Shown here in pieces: positions 1 through 6,061 of a stretch of DNA of 7,701 nucleotides; the first letter of the stretch is position 1; the number at the start of each line of letters is the position of its first letter. The notes beneath the pieces are model-generated. The model made no database searches. It worked only from the letters and a program-made list of their open reading frames with translations, and had not been told where the DNA came from. Source of the DNA: Bacillota bacterium. Its GTDB lineage: Bacteria; Bacillota; Clostridia; Tissierellales; Sedimentibacteraceae. Location: NCBI GenBank assembly GCA_023416855.1, contig JAEZGU010000278.1:1-7701 (forward strand), read 5' to 3'. Made by a program: the position numbers and the translations under genes.

Positions 1-5
1 CTCAT
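1..5 (-). CDS. Possible start of a next gene, cut by the window edge
   Basis: On the minus strand an AGGAG ribosome site (plus 12-16) sits six bases before an ATG (plus 3-5), after which the window ends. Only the start codon and two more bases are visible, so no product can be given. It lies about 70 bases downstream of the degV stop codon on the same strand, and no GC-rich terminator separates them, so it may share the degV transcript. Support is the ribosome site and its spacing only. Confidence 0.35.
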
Positions 6-20
6 AAACAACTCCTTGAT

Positions 21-54
21 TATTTTATAATATCTTCATACCCATTATAAAATA
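21..54. repeat. AT-only inverted repeat between degV and the edge gene
   Basis: Two perfect 11-base arms (plus 21-31 and 44-54, TATTTTATAAT against ATTATAAAATA) flank a 12-base loop. Two further pairs are possible beyond one mismatch. The arms contain no G or C and no T-run follows on either strand, so it is a poor intrinsic terminator. Its position just before the ribosome site of the putative next gene would suit an operator or a leader structure, but chance in AT-rich DNA is a real alternative. Confidence 0.35.
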
Positions 55-73
55 TTCTAATCTTAGGTTGTGT

Positions 74-937
74 TTATCTCTTTTCTCCCATAAAAACTAA
101 GCAGAGCATCCCCGGTCCTGTGTGAGAGCCAATTATTGGTCCAACATAGTTTATAACAACATCCTTTACATTTACTTCTTTTAATACTAATTCTTTTAAC
201 TGTTCCGCGTCCTTTAAGCAATCACCATGATTTATAAATAAAACTTGGTTTTCCGGTTCTTTTATATTTTGTAGCTCATCAATTAGAGCTCTAATCGATT
301 TTTTTCGGCCTCTTACTTTCTGTACTACATTTAGCTTGCCGTAATCATCAAGATTCAAAACCGGTTTTACATCTAATATTGTTCCTACGGCTGCGCTTGT
401 AGCAGATATTCTACCGCCTCTTTTAAGATGATCTAAGCTGTCTATTATAAACCAATGATTTGACTTGAGTTTATTTTCTTCAACCCATTTAACAATTTCA
501 TTCTTTGTCTTACCCTGCTTAAGTAATTCATTTGCATAATATACAATTGCTCCTAACCCTACAGATGCACTTTTTGTATCGACTAATGAAATATCTGCAT
601 CAGGATTTTCTTCTAACAAAATGTTTTGAGCAATTATTGCATTGTTGAAGGTTTGGCTTAATTGAGATGAAAAGCCTAAGTAAATCACTGAGTATCCTTC
701 TAAAATATACTTTTTAAACACATTCTCAAAAGTAAAAGCTGTAATTTGAGATGTTGAAGGCAGACGTCCATTTCTAAGTTCATTGTAAAAATCTTGGTAG
801 CTTAATGATTTTCCAAAATCATCTATGTATTCTTTTCCATCAATAGAATAAGGAAACGGTATTACTTCTAAATCGTTTTCTTTAATATAATCACAAGATA
901 AATCACAACTTGAATCAGTTATTATTTTAATCTTCAT
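74..937 (-). CDS. DegV family protein (fatty-acid-binding, FakB-like)
   Basis: Encodes 287 aa, the normal length for DegV proteins. These cytosolic two-domain proteins bind a fatty acid and, as FakB, present it to the kinase FakA for phosphorylation and entry into phospholipid synthesis. Family signatures seen: N-terminal IITDSSCDLS (5-14), TSQIT at 62-66 (the family usually has TSQPS), SSQLSQT at 90-96, VDTKSAS at 119-125, HLKRGGRIS at 170-178 and GSHTGPGML near 270-278. The frame stays open back to an ATG at 982. The start at 937 is preferred because an AAGGGG ribosome site (plus 947-952) precedes it, the DegV fold begins directly there, and the likely promoter lies at 973-1001, which would leave the upstream ATG untranscribed. 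No fakA-like gene is in the window. Clostridia carry several degV paralogues, so the exact lipid and partner are unknown. Confidence 0.93.
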   Translation of the reverse strand: MKIKIITDSSCDLSCDYIKENDLEVIPFPYSIDGKEYIDDFGKSLSYQDFYNELRNGRLPSTSQITAFTFENVFKKYILEGYSVIYLGFSSQLSQTFNNAIIAQNILLEENPDADISLVDTKSASVGLGAIVYYANELLKQGKTKNEIVKWVEENKLKSNHWFIIDSLDHLKRGGRISATSAAVGTILDVKPVLNLDDYGKLNVVQKVRGRKKSIRALIDELQNIKEPENQVLFINHGDCLKDAEQLKELVLKEVNVKDVVINYVGPIIGSHTGPGMLCLVFMGEKR

Positions 938-972
938 TTTCAAATTCCCCTTAACTAAAACTAATATGTATA

Positions 973-1001
973 ATTTTAGCATGAAAAAAACTTTATAGCA
1001 A
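973..1001 (-). promoter_or_regulatory. Sigma-A-like promoter for degV
   Basis: On the minus strand TTGCTA (plus 996-1001) and TAAAAT (plus 973-978) are separated by exactly 17 bases. Transcription would start near plus 966, giving a leader of roughly 30 bases that includes the AAGGGG ribosome site. The promoter lies just after the terminator of the chemoreceptor gene, so degV is probably transcribed on its own. Confidence 0.6.
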
Positions 1002-1028
1002 TAAAAGTAAATATAAAATAAAATAAAA

Positions 1029-1067
1029 CATCCGTGAAGATATTTAGGATACTTACCTTCACGGATG
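1029..1067 (-). terminator. Intrinsic terminator of the intact chemoreceptor gene
   Basis: An 11-bp perfect stem, CATCCGTGAAG (1029-1039) with CTTCACGGATG (1057-1067), encloses a 17-base loop. On the minus strand it is followed by the T-rich run TGTTTTATTTTATTT. It begins 15 bases after the receptor stop codon. The base of the stem is nearly the same as in the terminator at 3265-3304, in keeping with duplication of the receptor gene together with its terminator. Confidence 0.85.
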
Positions 1068-1082
1068 ATTTAATTAATTATA

Positions 1083-3086
1083 TTATATTATAAATTTTGA
1101 AACTAAAGATTGTAAATCTTGTGCCATATTTGTTAATTCTTCACTTGTAGAAGAAATTTCTTCAGCGGATGCAGCTTGTTCTTGTATAGTTGCTGTAGCT
1201 TGTTGAGTTGCTGCAGAATTTTCTTCAGCGACTGCAGACAATGTTTCCATACTACTTAGTATTTCATCTTTCATGGATTCCATCTTTTGTGCTGATTCCC
1301 CTAATTGATTAACAACAGCTTCAGTTTCTTTCATTGATTCAGATATAAGGTTATATTTTTCTTTGCTTTTTCCTACACTTAAATTTTGCTGTTCAGTTAT
1401 AACAGAAACTCTTTCCATTGTATTAACTGCATTGGCTGAATTACTCTGTAATTCACTAACTATTTCATCAATTTCCTTTGTTGATAATGATGATTGCTGT
1501 GCTAAGTTCTTTATTTCTTCCGCAACAACAGCAAATCCTTTACCTGCATTGCCTGCTCTAGCTGCCTCAATTGCTGCATTTAATGCTAACAAATTAGTTT
1601 GTTGTGCAATAGATGATATAACACCACTTGCTTGCCCGATTTTCATTGAGCTATCATTTGTTTGAATAATTACATTTCTTACTTCTTGTGTAGCTAAATT
1701 GCTTTCTTGAGTAATTTTATGTAAATTTTCTATTTCCTCTAAACCTTCTTCAACTACCTTTATTACCATATTTGACTGTTTATTAAGGTTATTCATCTGT
1801 ATTTGATTTTCTTCTATAATTTGTCCTAATTCATTTGCATTAATAGAGCCTTCTTGAGTATGTTGTGCTTGATCTGCAGCACCTTTAGCAATTTCCTCAA
1901 CAGTATGAGATATTTGCACTGAACCTGATGCTGATTGTTGTGAAGCTGAAGATAATTCTTCAGAAGCAGCCGCTACCTGTGCAGAAGTATTGCTAATTTC
2001 TGAAATTATTTGCTTTAATTCATCATTAATAACCTGCAGCTCATTATCTAAATCCCCAACTTCGTCCTTTCTCTTTTTAAGCTTTGCAGGAACATCATGA
2101 GTTAAGTCTAATGAGGCAATTTTCTTAGAATTTTGTATAGATTGAACTATTGGGTTAGTAATTGATCTACCAATTATATAAACAAATACAATGCTTATGG
2201 CTACTACAATTCCCACTACTTTACTTATAATGTTTCGTAGTTCAGGAATTGATGCCAATACCTCTTGTTGTGCCGCAGTTATAACAAAAAACCAATTACT
2301 GCCCTCTATATGTTGATAACCTGCATATAAATCTCTATTTTCAAAGGAGTATTCACTTACGCCGGATTTATTTGTTATTATCCTATTAAACAAATTTGCT
2401 AATGATATAAGACTATTATCATTTTTTGATTCTTCAATTGGATTAAACTGATTCATTACTTTTTCTCTGTCAGGGTGAGCAACTATAATACCTTTATCGT
2501 TTATAATATAACCGTAACCAGTTTCACCAAAACCTGTATCTTCAGTTATTAAACTCAAAGAGTTTCCATCGCTTCTTGCTATAAGCGCTCCTACTACTCT
2601 TCCGTTTCTTTCTATTGGTGTTGCAAACATTAATACTGCTTGATTTGTTACTCTACTGATGATAATGTCAGATACATTTGGTTCTCCTGCTAAAGCTTTT
2701 ATTACATACTCTCTATCTCCTAACTGGTTAACTGTCCCATCAGAGTACTTAACATCTCCTTTAAGATCCACTACCCCAAGAGCTAAGAAGTTTGTTTTAC
2801 CCAATATATTTTTAAGTATTGGTTCCTGCTTTTCCCAATCCATCGTATTCATATCCGGAATTAATGCAATCATATCAAGAGTTTTCTGTTGAGTTTCTAC
2901 TCTGCTTACAGTTAATTTCGCAGCATCTGATGATAATGACTCCAGTGAATGCTCCGCTTCATGAGTTATTACATCAGTAGCTCTGATTAATGTTACATAT
3001 CCTAATGATATAGTTGCTGTTAAAACTAATACTGCAAAATAAATAATTAATTTAAATTTAATACTTCTAATTTTTAGTACTTTCAT
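1083..3086 (-). CDS. Methyl-accepting chemotaxis protein with dCache sensor domain
   Basis: A 667-aa transmembrane chemoreceptor. Order of parts: first membrane helix about residues 11-34; extracytoplasmic double-Cache region about 35-280, with DREYVIKALAG (124-134), VSDIIISRVTNQAVLMFATP (138-157) and GYGYIINDKGIIVAHPD (190-206) typical of dCache_1; second membrane helix about 288-306; HAMP about 306-360; and the signalling coiled coil to the C-terminus. The hairpin tip that contacts CheA/CheW is intact (EAARAGNAGKGFAVVAEEIK, 507-526). The ligand is not predictable: I do not see the RxWY-type amino-acid-binding motif. The C-terminus ends SKFII, without the CheR-tethering pentapeptide of some enteric receptors. 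GGAGGA (plus 3092-3097) lies five bases before the ATG. A paralogous signalling-domain remnant lies directly upstream, about 83% identical over 203 residues by eye. Upstream tandem Spo0A-box-like sites are listed separately. Confidence 0.95.
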   Translation of the reverse strand: MKVLKIRSIKFKLIIYFAVLVLTATISLGYVTLIRATDVITHEAEHSLESLSSDAAKLTVSRVETQQKTLDMIALIPDMNTMDWEKQEPILKNILGKTNFLALGVVDLKGDVKYSDGTVNQLGDREYVIKALAGEPNVSDIIISRVTNQAVLMFATPIERNGRVVGALIARSDGNSLSLITEDTGFGETGYGYIINDKGIIVAHPDREKVMNQFNPIEESKNDNSLISLANLFNRIITNKSGVSEYSFENRDLYAGYQHIEGSNWFFVITAAQQEVLASIPELRNIISKVVGIVVAISIVFVYIIGRSITNPIVQSIQNSKKIASLDLTHDVPAKLKKRKDEVGDLDNELQVINDELKQIISEISNTSAQVAAASEELSSASQQSASGSVQISHTVEEIAKGAADQAQHTQEGSINANELGQIIEENQIQMNNLNKQSNMVIKVVEEGLEEIENLHKITQESNLATQEVRNVIIQTNDSSMKIGQASGVISSIAQQTNLLALNAAIEAARAGNAGKGFAVVAEEIKNLAQQSSLSTKEIDEIVSELQSNSANAVNTMERVSVITEQQNLSVGKSKEKYNLISESMKETEAVVNQLGESAQKMESMKDEILSSMETLSAVAEENSAATQQATATIQEQAASAEEISSTSEELTNMAQDLQSLVSKFII

Positions 3087-3112
3087 ATGATTCCTCCAAT
3101 AAAGGCAAAATT

Positions 3113-3152
3113 AAAATAAGTTTCTTACCTTATTATTCGACACGAACCGACA
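3113..3152 (-). promoter_or_regulatory. Possible promoter with tandem Spo0A-box-like sites before the chemoreceptor
   Basis: On the minus strand a perfect 0A-box core TGTCGAA (plus 3136-3142) lies 10 bases, one helical turn, from a second related heptamer TGTCGGT (plus 3146-3152, five of seven matches). Seventeen bases after the perfect box is TATTTT (plus 3113-3118), a passable -10 element. The box would then occupy the -35 position, as at Spo0A-activated sigma-A promoters. The leader would be about 20 bases and hold the ribosome site. The core also forms a short palindrome TTCG-ACA-CGAA (3136-3146), so another dimeric regulator is possible. No sigma-D motility promoter was recognised. Confidence 0.35.
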
Positions 3153-3264
3153 ATTTTCTACATTGTTTGCAAAATAAAGCAATTTTATTAAATTTTTAAC
3201 AAATTTCTTTCGATTAGTTTGTAACCCTGCATTTGACTTTTACTTAGATTACATTCATAAAAAA

Positions 3265-3304
3265 ATCCGTAAATTTTGCAAGATTTCTCTTGTCATTCAC
3301 GGAT
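3265..3304 (-). terminator. Intrinsic terminator after the chemoreceptor remnant
   Basis: Read on the minus strand, the stem starts AUCCGUGAAU and closes with AUUUACGGAU (10 pairs, one of them G-U). After a small internal loop comes a second stem, CAAGA with UCUUG, capped by a GAAA tetraloop. A run of about seven U follows. It starts about 20 bases after the stop codon at 3325 and separates the broken PAS/receptor locus from the intact receptor gene. The basal AUCCGUGAA matches the other receptor's terminator at 1029-1067. Confidence 0.88.
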
Positions 3305-3324
3305 ATAGTGGCTTTTATCTCTTC

Positions 3325-3945
3325 CTAAATTATAAACCTTGATATTAATGTTTGTAAACCTTGTGCCATGTTTGTAAGTTCTTCGCTTGTAGACGATATT
3401 TCTTCGGCAGATGCTGCCTGTTCTTCAATTGATGCCGAAGCTTCTTGGGTAGCAGCAGAGTTTTCTTCAGCTACTGCTGATAAAGTTTCCATACTAATCA
3501 ATATTTGATCTTTCATGGATTCCATCATCTCTCCTGCTTCATTTAATTGGTTTACTACATTTTCAGTTTCCTTCATGGATTTAGATATATTTATGTATTT
3601 GTCTTTACTTTTACCTACACTACTATATTGTTGCTCTGTTATGGCAGTAACTCGCTCCATTGTATTAACTGCATTTTCAGAATTTTGTTGCAACTCATTT
3701 ACTATTTCATCTATTTCTTTTGTTGACATGGATGACTGTTGTGCTAAATTCTTAATTTCTTCTGCAACAATTGCAAAGCCTTTACCGGCGCTTCCAGCTC
3801 TTGCCGCTTCTATTGCAGCATTTAAAGCTAATAAATTAGTTTGTTGTGCAATGGATGATATAACATTGCTTGCTTGTCCTATTTTTATAGAACTCTCATT
3901 TGTTTGAATAATTACATTTCTTACTTCACTTGTAGCTTGTTTATT
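3325..3945 (-). pseudogene. C-terminal remnant of a chemoreceptor signalling domain (out of frame with the upstream PAS gene)
   Basis: An open frame runs from just after a TAA (plus 3946-3948) to a TAG (3325-3327). Receptor homology begins at the codon at 3936 with ATSEVRNVIIQTNESSIKIG, continues through the hairpin tip (EAARAGSAGKGFAIVAEEIK) and ends ISRFII: 203 residues, about 83% identical by eye to the end of the 667-aa receptor. It has no start of its own; the first ATG (3729) lies beyond the tip and has no ribosome site. It keeps the C-terminal helix but lacks most of the N-terminal helix needed for the antiparallel four-helix bundle, plus any HAMP or sensor. The PAS gene upstream overlaps it in another frame. 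The best reading is the 3' part of a PAS-type soluble chemoreceptor, separated from its sensor by an out-of-frame deletion. The lack of internal stops suggests the event is recent. Confidence 0.82.
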
Positions 3946-4862
3946 TTATCTATAATATAATCCCTATCTTCAATGTGAATTTTATCAATCATTTCGTTAA
4001 ATGTATATGAAATTTTATTTCCTTCATACCCTAACATTTCATTAAATAGATTTGAAGTATATATAACATTGGTGATTATATTCCAATCCCATACGCCTAA
4101 ATTTCCACCTTCAATTGCAAATTTTAAACGTTCCTCTGTTTCATTCAGTCTATGTTCCAAACTTAATTTTTCTGTTATGTCTTTATAAATTCCAAGGGCA
4201 CCCATAAATTCACCTTTACAATTATACATGGGTGTTATCGCAATTAAAACATCTAATGGATTACCATTCTTGTCTATCCTTTTAGTCTGAAAGCCTTCAA
4301 TTGTACCACCTTGCTTCAATATATCTATTTTATGCTCAAATTCATCATATCTATCCTCAGGTATTAAATTCAAAACACTTTTGCCACGTATTTCATCAAA
4401 AGTGTATCCAAATTTTTCTTCAGCACTCTTACTCCACAAATATACATTTAATTCCTTTGTAAATACAATTATTGCTTCATCAATTATTTCAAATGATTTC
4501 GATATAGATTGATTACTTATCAATTTATCAAACATACAATTTGCATCCTTTGAAATGCTTATTACTCTATTTTTATTGCTATTATCAATATTTAAAAGCT
4601 TAATATCTGCAATAAATTTAGTGCCATCTTTTCTGTTATGTATTACATTTAATACAATCTCATCAGTAAGTACATCTTCAACATTATTAATGTGTTCAAT
4701 TAAATTAATCAAGTTTAATTGGATCATTTCATCATAAGTATATCCATAAATTTCAGTTGCAGTTTTATTGGCAAATAATATTTTTCCATCACTACTAACA
4801 ATCAATACATTATCTGTCAATTTGTCTATGAAACCATAATTAAGTCCAAACTCATTATTCAT
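3921..4862 (-). CDS. PAS-domain sensor protein, C-terminally truncated (5' part of a broken PAS chemoreceptor)
   Basis: A 313-aa soluble protein without membrane segments. PAS 1 spans about residues 8-105 (LTDNVLIVSSDGKILFANKT, YGYTYDEM). PAS 2 spans about 120-230 (EEKFGYTFDEIRGKSVLNLI, ending in the PAC motif GALGIYKDITEK). A short helical linker (about 231-246) leads to PAS 3, which starts normally (AIEGGNLGVWDWN, then IHIEDRDYIIDKIN) but stops after about 70 of the usual 100 residues. The last four residues, LQVK, are read out of frame from chemoreceptor DNA (gct aca agt gaa in the receptor frame). No output domain remains. GAGGT (plus 4872-4876) lies nine bases before the ATG. PAS domains bind small ligands or cofactors; nothing here identifies one. 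It may still be translated as a stable fragment, but as a signalling receptor it should be inactive. Confidence 0.8.
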   Translation of the reverse strand: MNNEFGLNYGFIDKLTDNVLIVSSDGKILFANKTATEIYGYTYDEMIQLNLINLIEHINNVEDVLTDEIVLNVIHNRKDGTKFIADIKLLNIDNSNKNRVISISKDANCMFDKLISNQSISKSFEIIDEAIIVFTKELNVYLWSKSAEEKFGYTFDEIRGKSVLNLIPEDRYDEFEHKIDILKQGGTIEGFQTKRIDKNGNPLDVLIAITPMYNCKGEFMGALGIYKDITEKLSLEHRLNETEERLKFAIEGGNLGVWDWNIITNVIYTSNLFNEMLGYEGNKISYTFNEMIDKIHIEDRDYIIDKINKLQVK

Positions 4863-4904
4863 ATGTACTTTACCTCAACATAATATTAGCAATAAGCTGT
4901 TTAT

Positions 4905-4936
4905 ATTATATAACTTAGTATGACTTTTTTCTACAA
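4905..4936 (-). promoter_or_regulatory. Possible promoter for the PAS gene
   Basis: On the minus strand TTGTAG (plus 4931-4936) is followed 17 bases later by TTATAT (4908-4913), within an AT run that also offers TATATA at 18 and TATAAT at 20 bases. The exact -10 element is therefore uncertain. It lies 45-75 bases before the ATG at 4862. The AT-richness of the region makes chance matches common. Confidence 0.4.
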
Positions 4937-5059
4937 GAAATTATATAGGACAAATGCTTCATTATTTCTTCATAACAATAATGTAAAATAACATATAAAC
5001 AATTATTAAGTCAGGCAAATAATATTATTGTCTCACCTAATTAAATAAATATTTTACCT

Positions 5060-5097
5060 AAAAAATAAGCCAGTCTTTTAAGAATGGCTTATTTTTT
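5060..5097 (-). terminator. Terminator overlapping the stop codon of the LDCC miniprotein gene
   Basis: A 13-bp stem pairs AAAAAATAAGCCA (5060-5072) with TGGCTTATTTTTT (5085-5097) around a 12-base loop. On the minus strand the TAA stop codon (5089-5091) lies inside the first arm and six T follow the G/C part of the stem. The A- and T-runs on both sides make it look bidirectional, but no plus-strand gene ends nearby, so its job is probably to end the small minus-strand transcript. Confidence 0.85.
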
Positions 5098-5232
5098 ATC
5101 TTCTTTAGTTACTAATTTGTTTGTATTTGTTGTTGGTCTATTTAAATCACAACAATCCAATCGTCCGCTTCCAAAGCTTTTTTCATTCTCCTTGGCTAAT
5201 CTATCCAGCCAATTTTTAATAAATTTGAACAA
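5089..5232 (-). CDS. LDCC-motif miniprotein (putative metal-binding, 47 aa)
   Basis: A 47-codon gene starting with TTG at plus 5230-5232. The ribosome site AGGAGTGAT, close to the full anti-16S complement, lies at the right distance before it. The in-frame GTG further upstream falls inside that site and is rejected. The product begins MFKFIKNWLDRLAKENEKSF, a basic amphipathic helix, then GSGRLDCCDLNRPT, then a polar tail ending TKEDKK. The LDCCDLN motif with adjacent cysteines matches, from memory, small clostridial proteins annotated as LDCC-motif putative metal-binding proteins; their function is not established. The gene stands alone, with its own promoter (5333-5360), a hairpin in the leader and a terminator overlapping its stop. 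That complete transcription unit is the main reason to accept such a short gene. Confidence 0.85.
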   Translation of the reverse strand: MFKFIKNWLDRLAKENEKSFGSGRLDCCDLNRPTTNTNKLVTKEDKK

Positions 5233-5254
5233 TTGTATCACTCCTCTATTTTTA

Positions 5255-5305
5255 CATAATCTTCATTATGATGTTATTATATATAATTATAATGAAGATA
5301 TTATG
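5255..5305 (-). repeat. Long inverted repeat in the leader of the LDCC gene
   Basis: The arm 5255-5269 pairs with 5289-5305. TCTTCATTAT with ATAATGAAGA gives ten perfect pairs, then a two-base bulge and five more pairs (CATAA with TTATG). The loop is 19 bases. If transcription starts near plus 5326, the hairpin fills the middle of a leader of about 90 bases and ends only about nine bases before the ribosome site. No T-run follows on the minus strand, so it is not a terminator. Part of the loop side weakly resembles a PerR-type operator (one good half only). Confidence 0.6.
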
Positions 5306-5332
5306 AAAATTCAGCTTTCCATTAACCACTTG

Positions 5333-5360
5333 ACTATAACTTAACTTATAAAATTGTCAA
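5333..5360 (-). promoter_or_regulatory. Sigma-A promoter for the LDCC gene
   Basis: On the minus strand a perfect TTGACA (plus 5355-5360) and TATAGT (5333-5338) are separated by 16 bases. The expected start near plus 5326 gives a leader of about 90 bases containing the inverted repeat. The element is divergent from the plus-strand gene at 5442, whose control region must lie between about 5361 and 5430. Confidence 0.7.
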
Positions 5361-5441
5361 AATATATATTGTGGCTTATTTCATCTACTAACATAAAATA
5401 TAACACGATACTTTAGATGTTTAATTGAAAAGGAGGATTTA

Positions 5442-5969
5442 ATGAAAAATAACTACTTTTACCAAATGCCAAATATAGATGATCATTACAATAGTTTACA
5501 CAGCACTAATAGAAATAACAATAAAGTTTCTATGAGTGAATTTCAAGTTCCAATTAGTAATAGAGATGGTATGATCGAAATTTTTGTTTTTACTGAGCGA
5601 GGGCAATATATAGTACCGGGAGCAATGATAACAATTTATGCAAAACAAGAAAACAACACTATACCTATTTACAATATGTCTACAGATAGTTACCCAGTAA
5701 CTATAAATCTGCCAGTTGCTAATCCATTAGGTGAATTAATTAGAGGGCCTGAATATTATTTTACTACATATGACTTAACAGTTGTAGCTCCAGGATTTTC
5801 ACCGTATAGATGCAACAATATTCGGTTATTTGAAGGAATTAAAACAAATTTGGATGTAAACTTAGTCAATATAGTATCAGGACAGTATCCAATACCGGAA
5901 ACTATTGTTAGTATACCACCTCACCCAAGAGATATAGTAAACGGCCAAGGAGAATCAAACTATCAATGA
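5442..5969 (+). CDS. Stand-alone carboxypeptidase-regulatory-like (beta-sandwich) domain protein
   Basis: A 175-aa protein with no signal peptide or membrane segment. Residues about 43-145 form one domain: GMIEIFVFTERGQYIVPGA, then MITIYAKQ, VTINLP, YYFTTYDLTVVAPGF and NIRLFEGIKTNLDVNLV. This pattern (opening strands, small-residue turn, YDLTV.APGF, then the F.G..T....NL tail) is that of the carboxypeptidase-regulatory-like domain seen at the front of clostridial peptidoglycan-binding proteins. Here no peptidoglycan-binding or peptidase domain follows. The first 40 residues are polar and Asn-rich (NRNNN), and the tail after 146 is Pro-rich (IPETIVSIPPHP). AGGAGG (5431-5436) lies five bases before the ATG. 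No clear sigma-A promoter is seen; CATAAAATA at 5392-5400 resembles a mother-cell sigma -10 element but has no convincing -35. A spore- or cell-envelope structural role is an inference. Confidence 0.75.
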   Translation: MKNNYFYQMPNIDDHYNSLHSTNRNNNKVSMSEFQVPISNRDGMIEIFVFTERGQYIVPGAMITIYAKQENNTIPIYNMSTDSYPVTINLPVANPLGELIRGPEYYFTTYDLTVVAPGFSPYRCNNIRLFEGIKTNLDVNLVNIVSGQYPIPETIVSIPPHPRDIVNGQGESNYQ

Positions 5970-5997
5970 AAAAATAATAAATAGTTTTCAAATCAAT

Positions 5998-6028
5998 AAG
6001 GTTCTAAACCTCTAAGATTTAGAACCTT
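5998..6028. terminator. Hairpin between convergent genes (shared terminator)
   Basis: A perfect 11-bp stem, AAGGTTCTAAA (5998-6008) with TTTAGAACCTT (6018-6028), encloses a nine-base loop. It lies 28 bases after the plus-strand stop at 5969 and 33 bases beyond the minus-strand stop at 6062. The T-tract on the plus side is interrupted (TTCGTATTTTAAT) and the one on the minus side is weak, so it may act as a modest bidirectional terminator or as a transcript end stabiliser. Confidence 0.65.
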
Positions 6029-6061
6029 CGTATTTTAATACATAAAATCATATTTTAGTAT

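Noticed and set aside
1363..1665. Plus-strand open frame inside the intact receptor gene
   Set aside because: It is antisense to the conserved signalling domain. The equivalent antisense frame at 3515-3907 appears in the remnant because the coding strand is similar, not because it encodes a protein.
2659..2892. Plus-strand open frame antisense to the dCache region
   Set aside because: It has no ribosome site or recognisable family, and the opposite strand is clearly coding.
3087..3264. Cyclic-di-GMP riboswitch or sigma-D motility promoter before the receptor gene
   Set aside because: The conserved core of the riboswitch and the TAAA-N15-CCGATA pattern were both looked for on the minus strand and not found.
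3921..3948. Programmed -1 frameshift joining the PAS and receptor parts
   Set aside because: The receptor frame is -1 relative to the PAS frame, but the overlap holds no canonical slippery heptamer (the nearest, A AAC AAG, does not re-pair). Even a shift would give a receptor lacking half of PAS 3 and most of the N-terminal signalling helix.
4555..4737. Plus-strand open frame antisense to PAS 1
   Set aside because: A low-complexity Leu/Ile/Ser-rich product opposite a clear PAS domain.
5018..5029. Twelve-base AT palindrome AATAATATTATT
   Set aside because: Perfect but composed only of A and T, in a very AT-rich spacer and without a neighbouring promoter; expected by chance.
5271..5293. PerR/Fur-type operator in the LDCC leader
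   Set aside because: Only one half matches the TTATAAT-N-ATTATAA consensus; the other half fails at several positions.
5084..5344. Plus-strand 86-codon open frame
   Set aside because: It is antisense to the LDCC gene and then runs through its leader and promoter. Its ATG lies inside the terminator stem and has no ribosome site.
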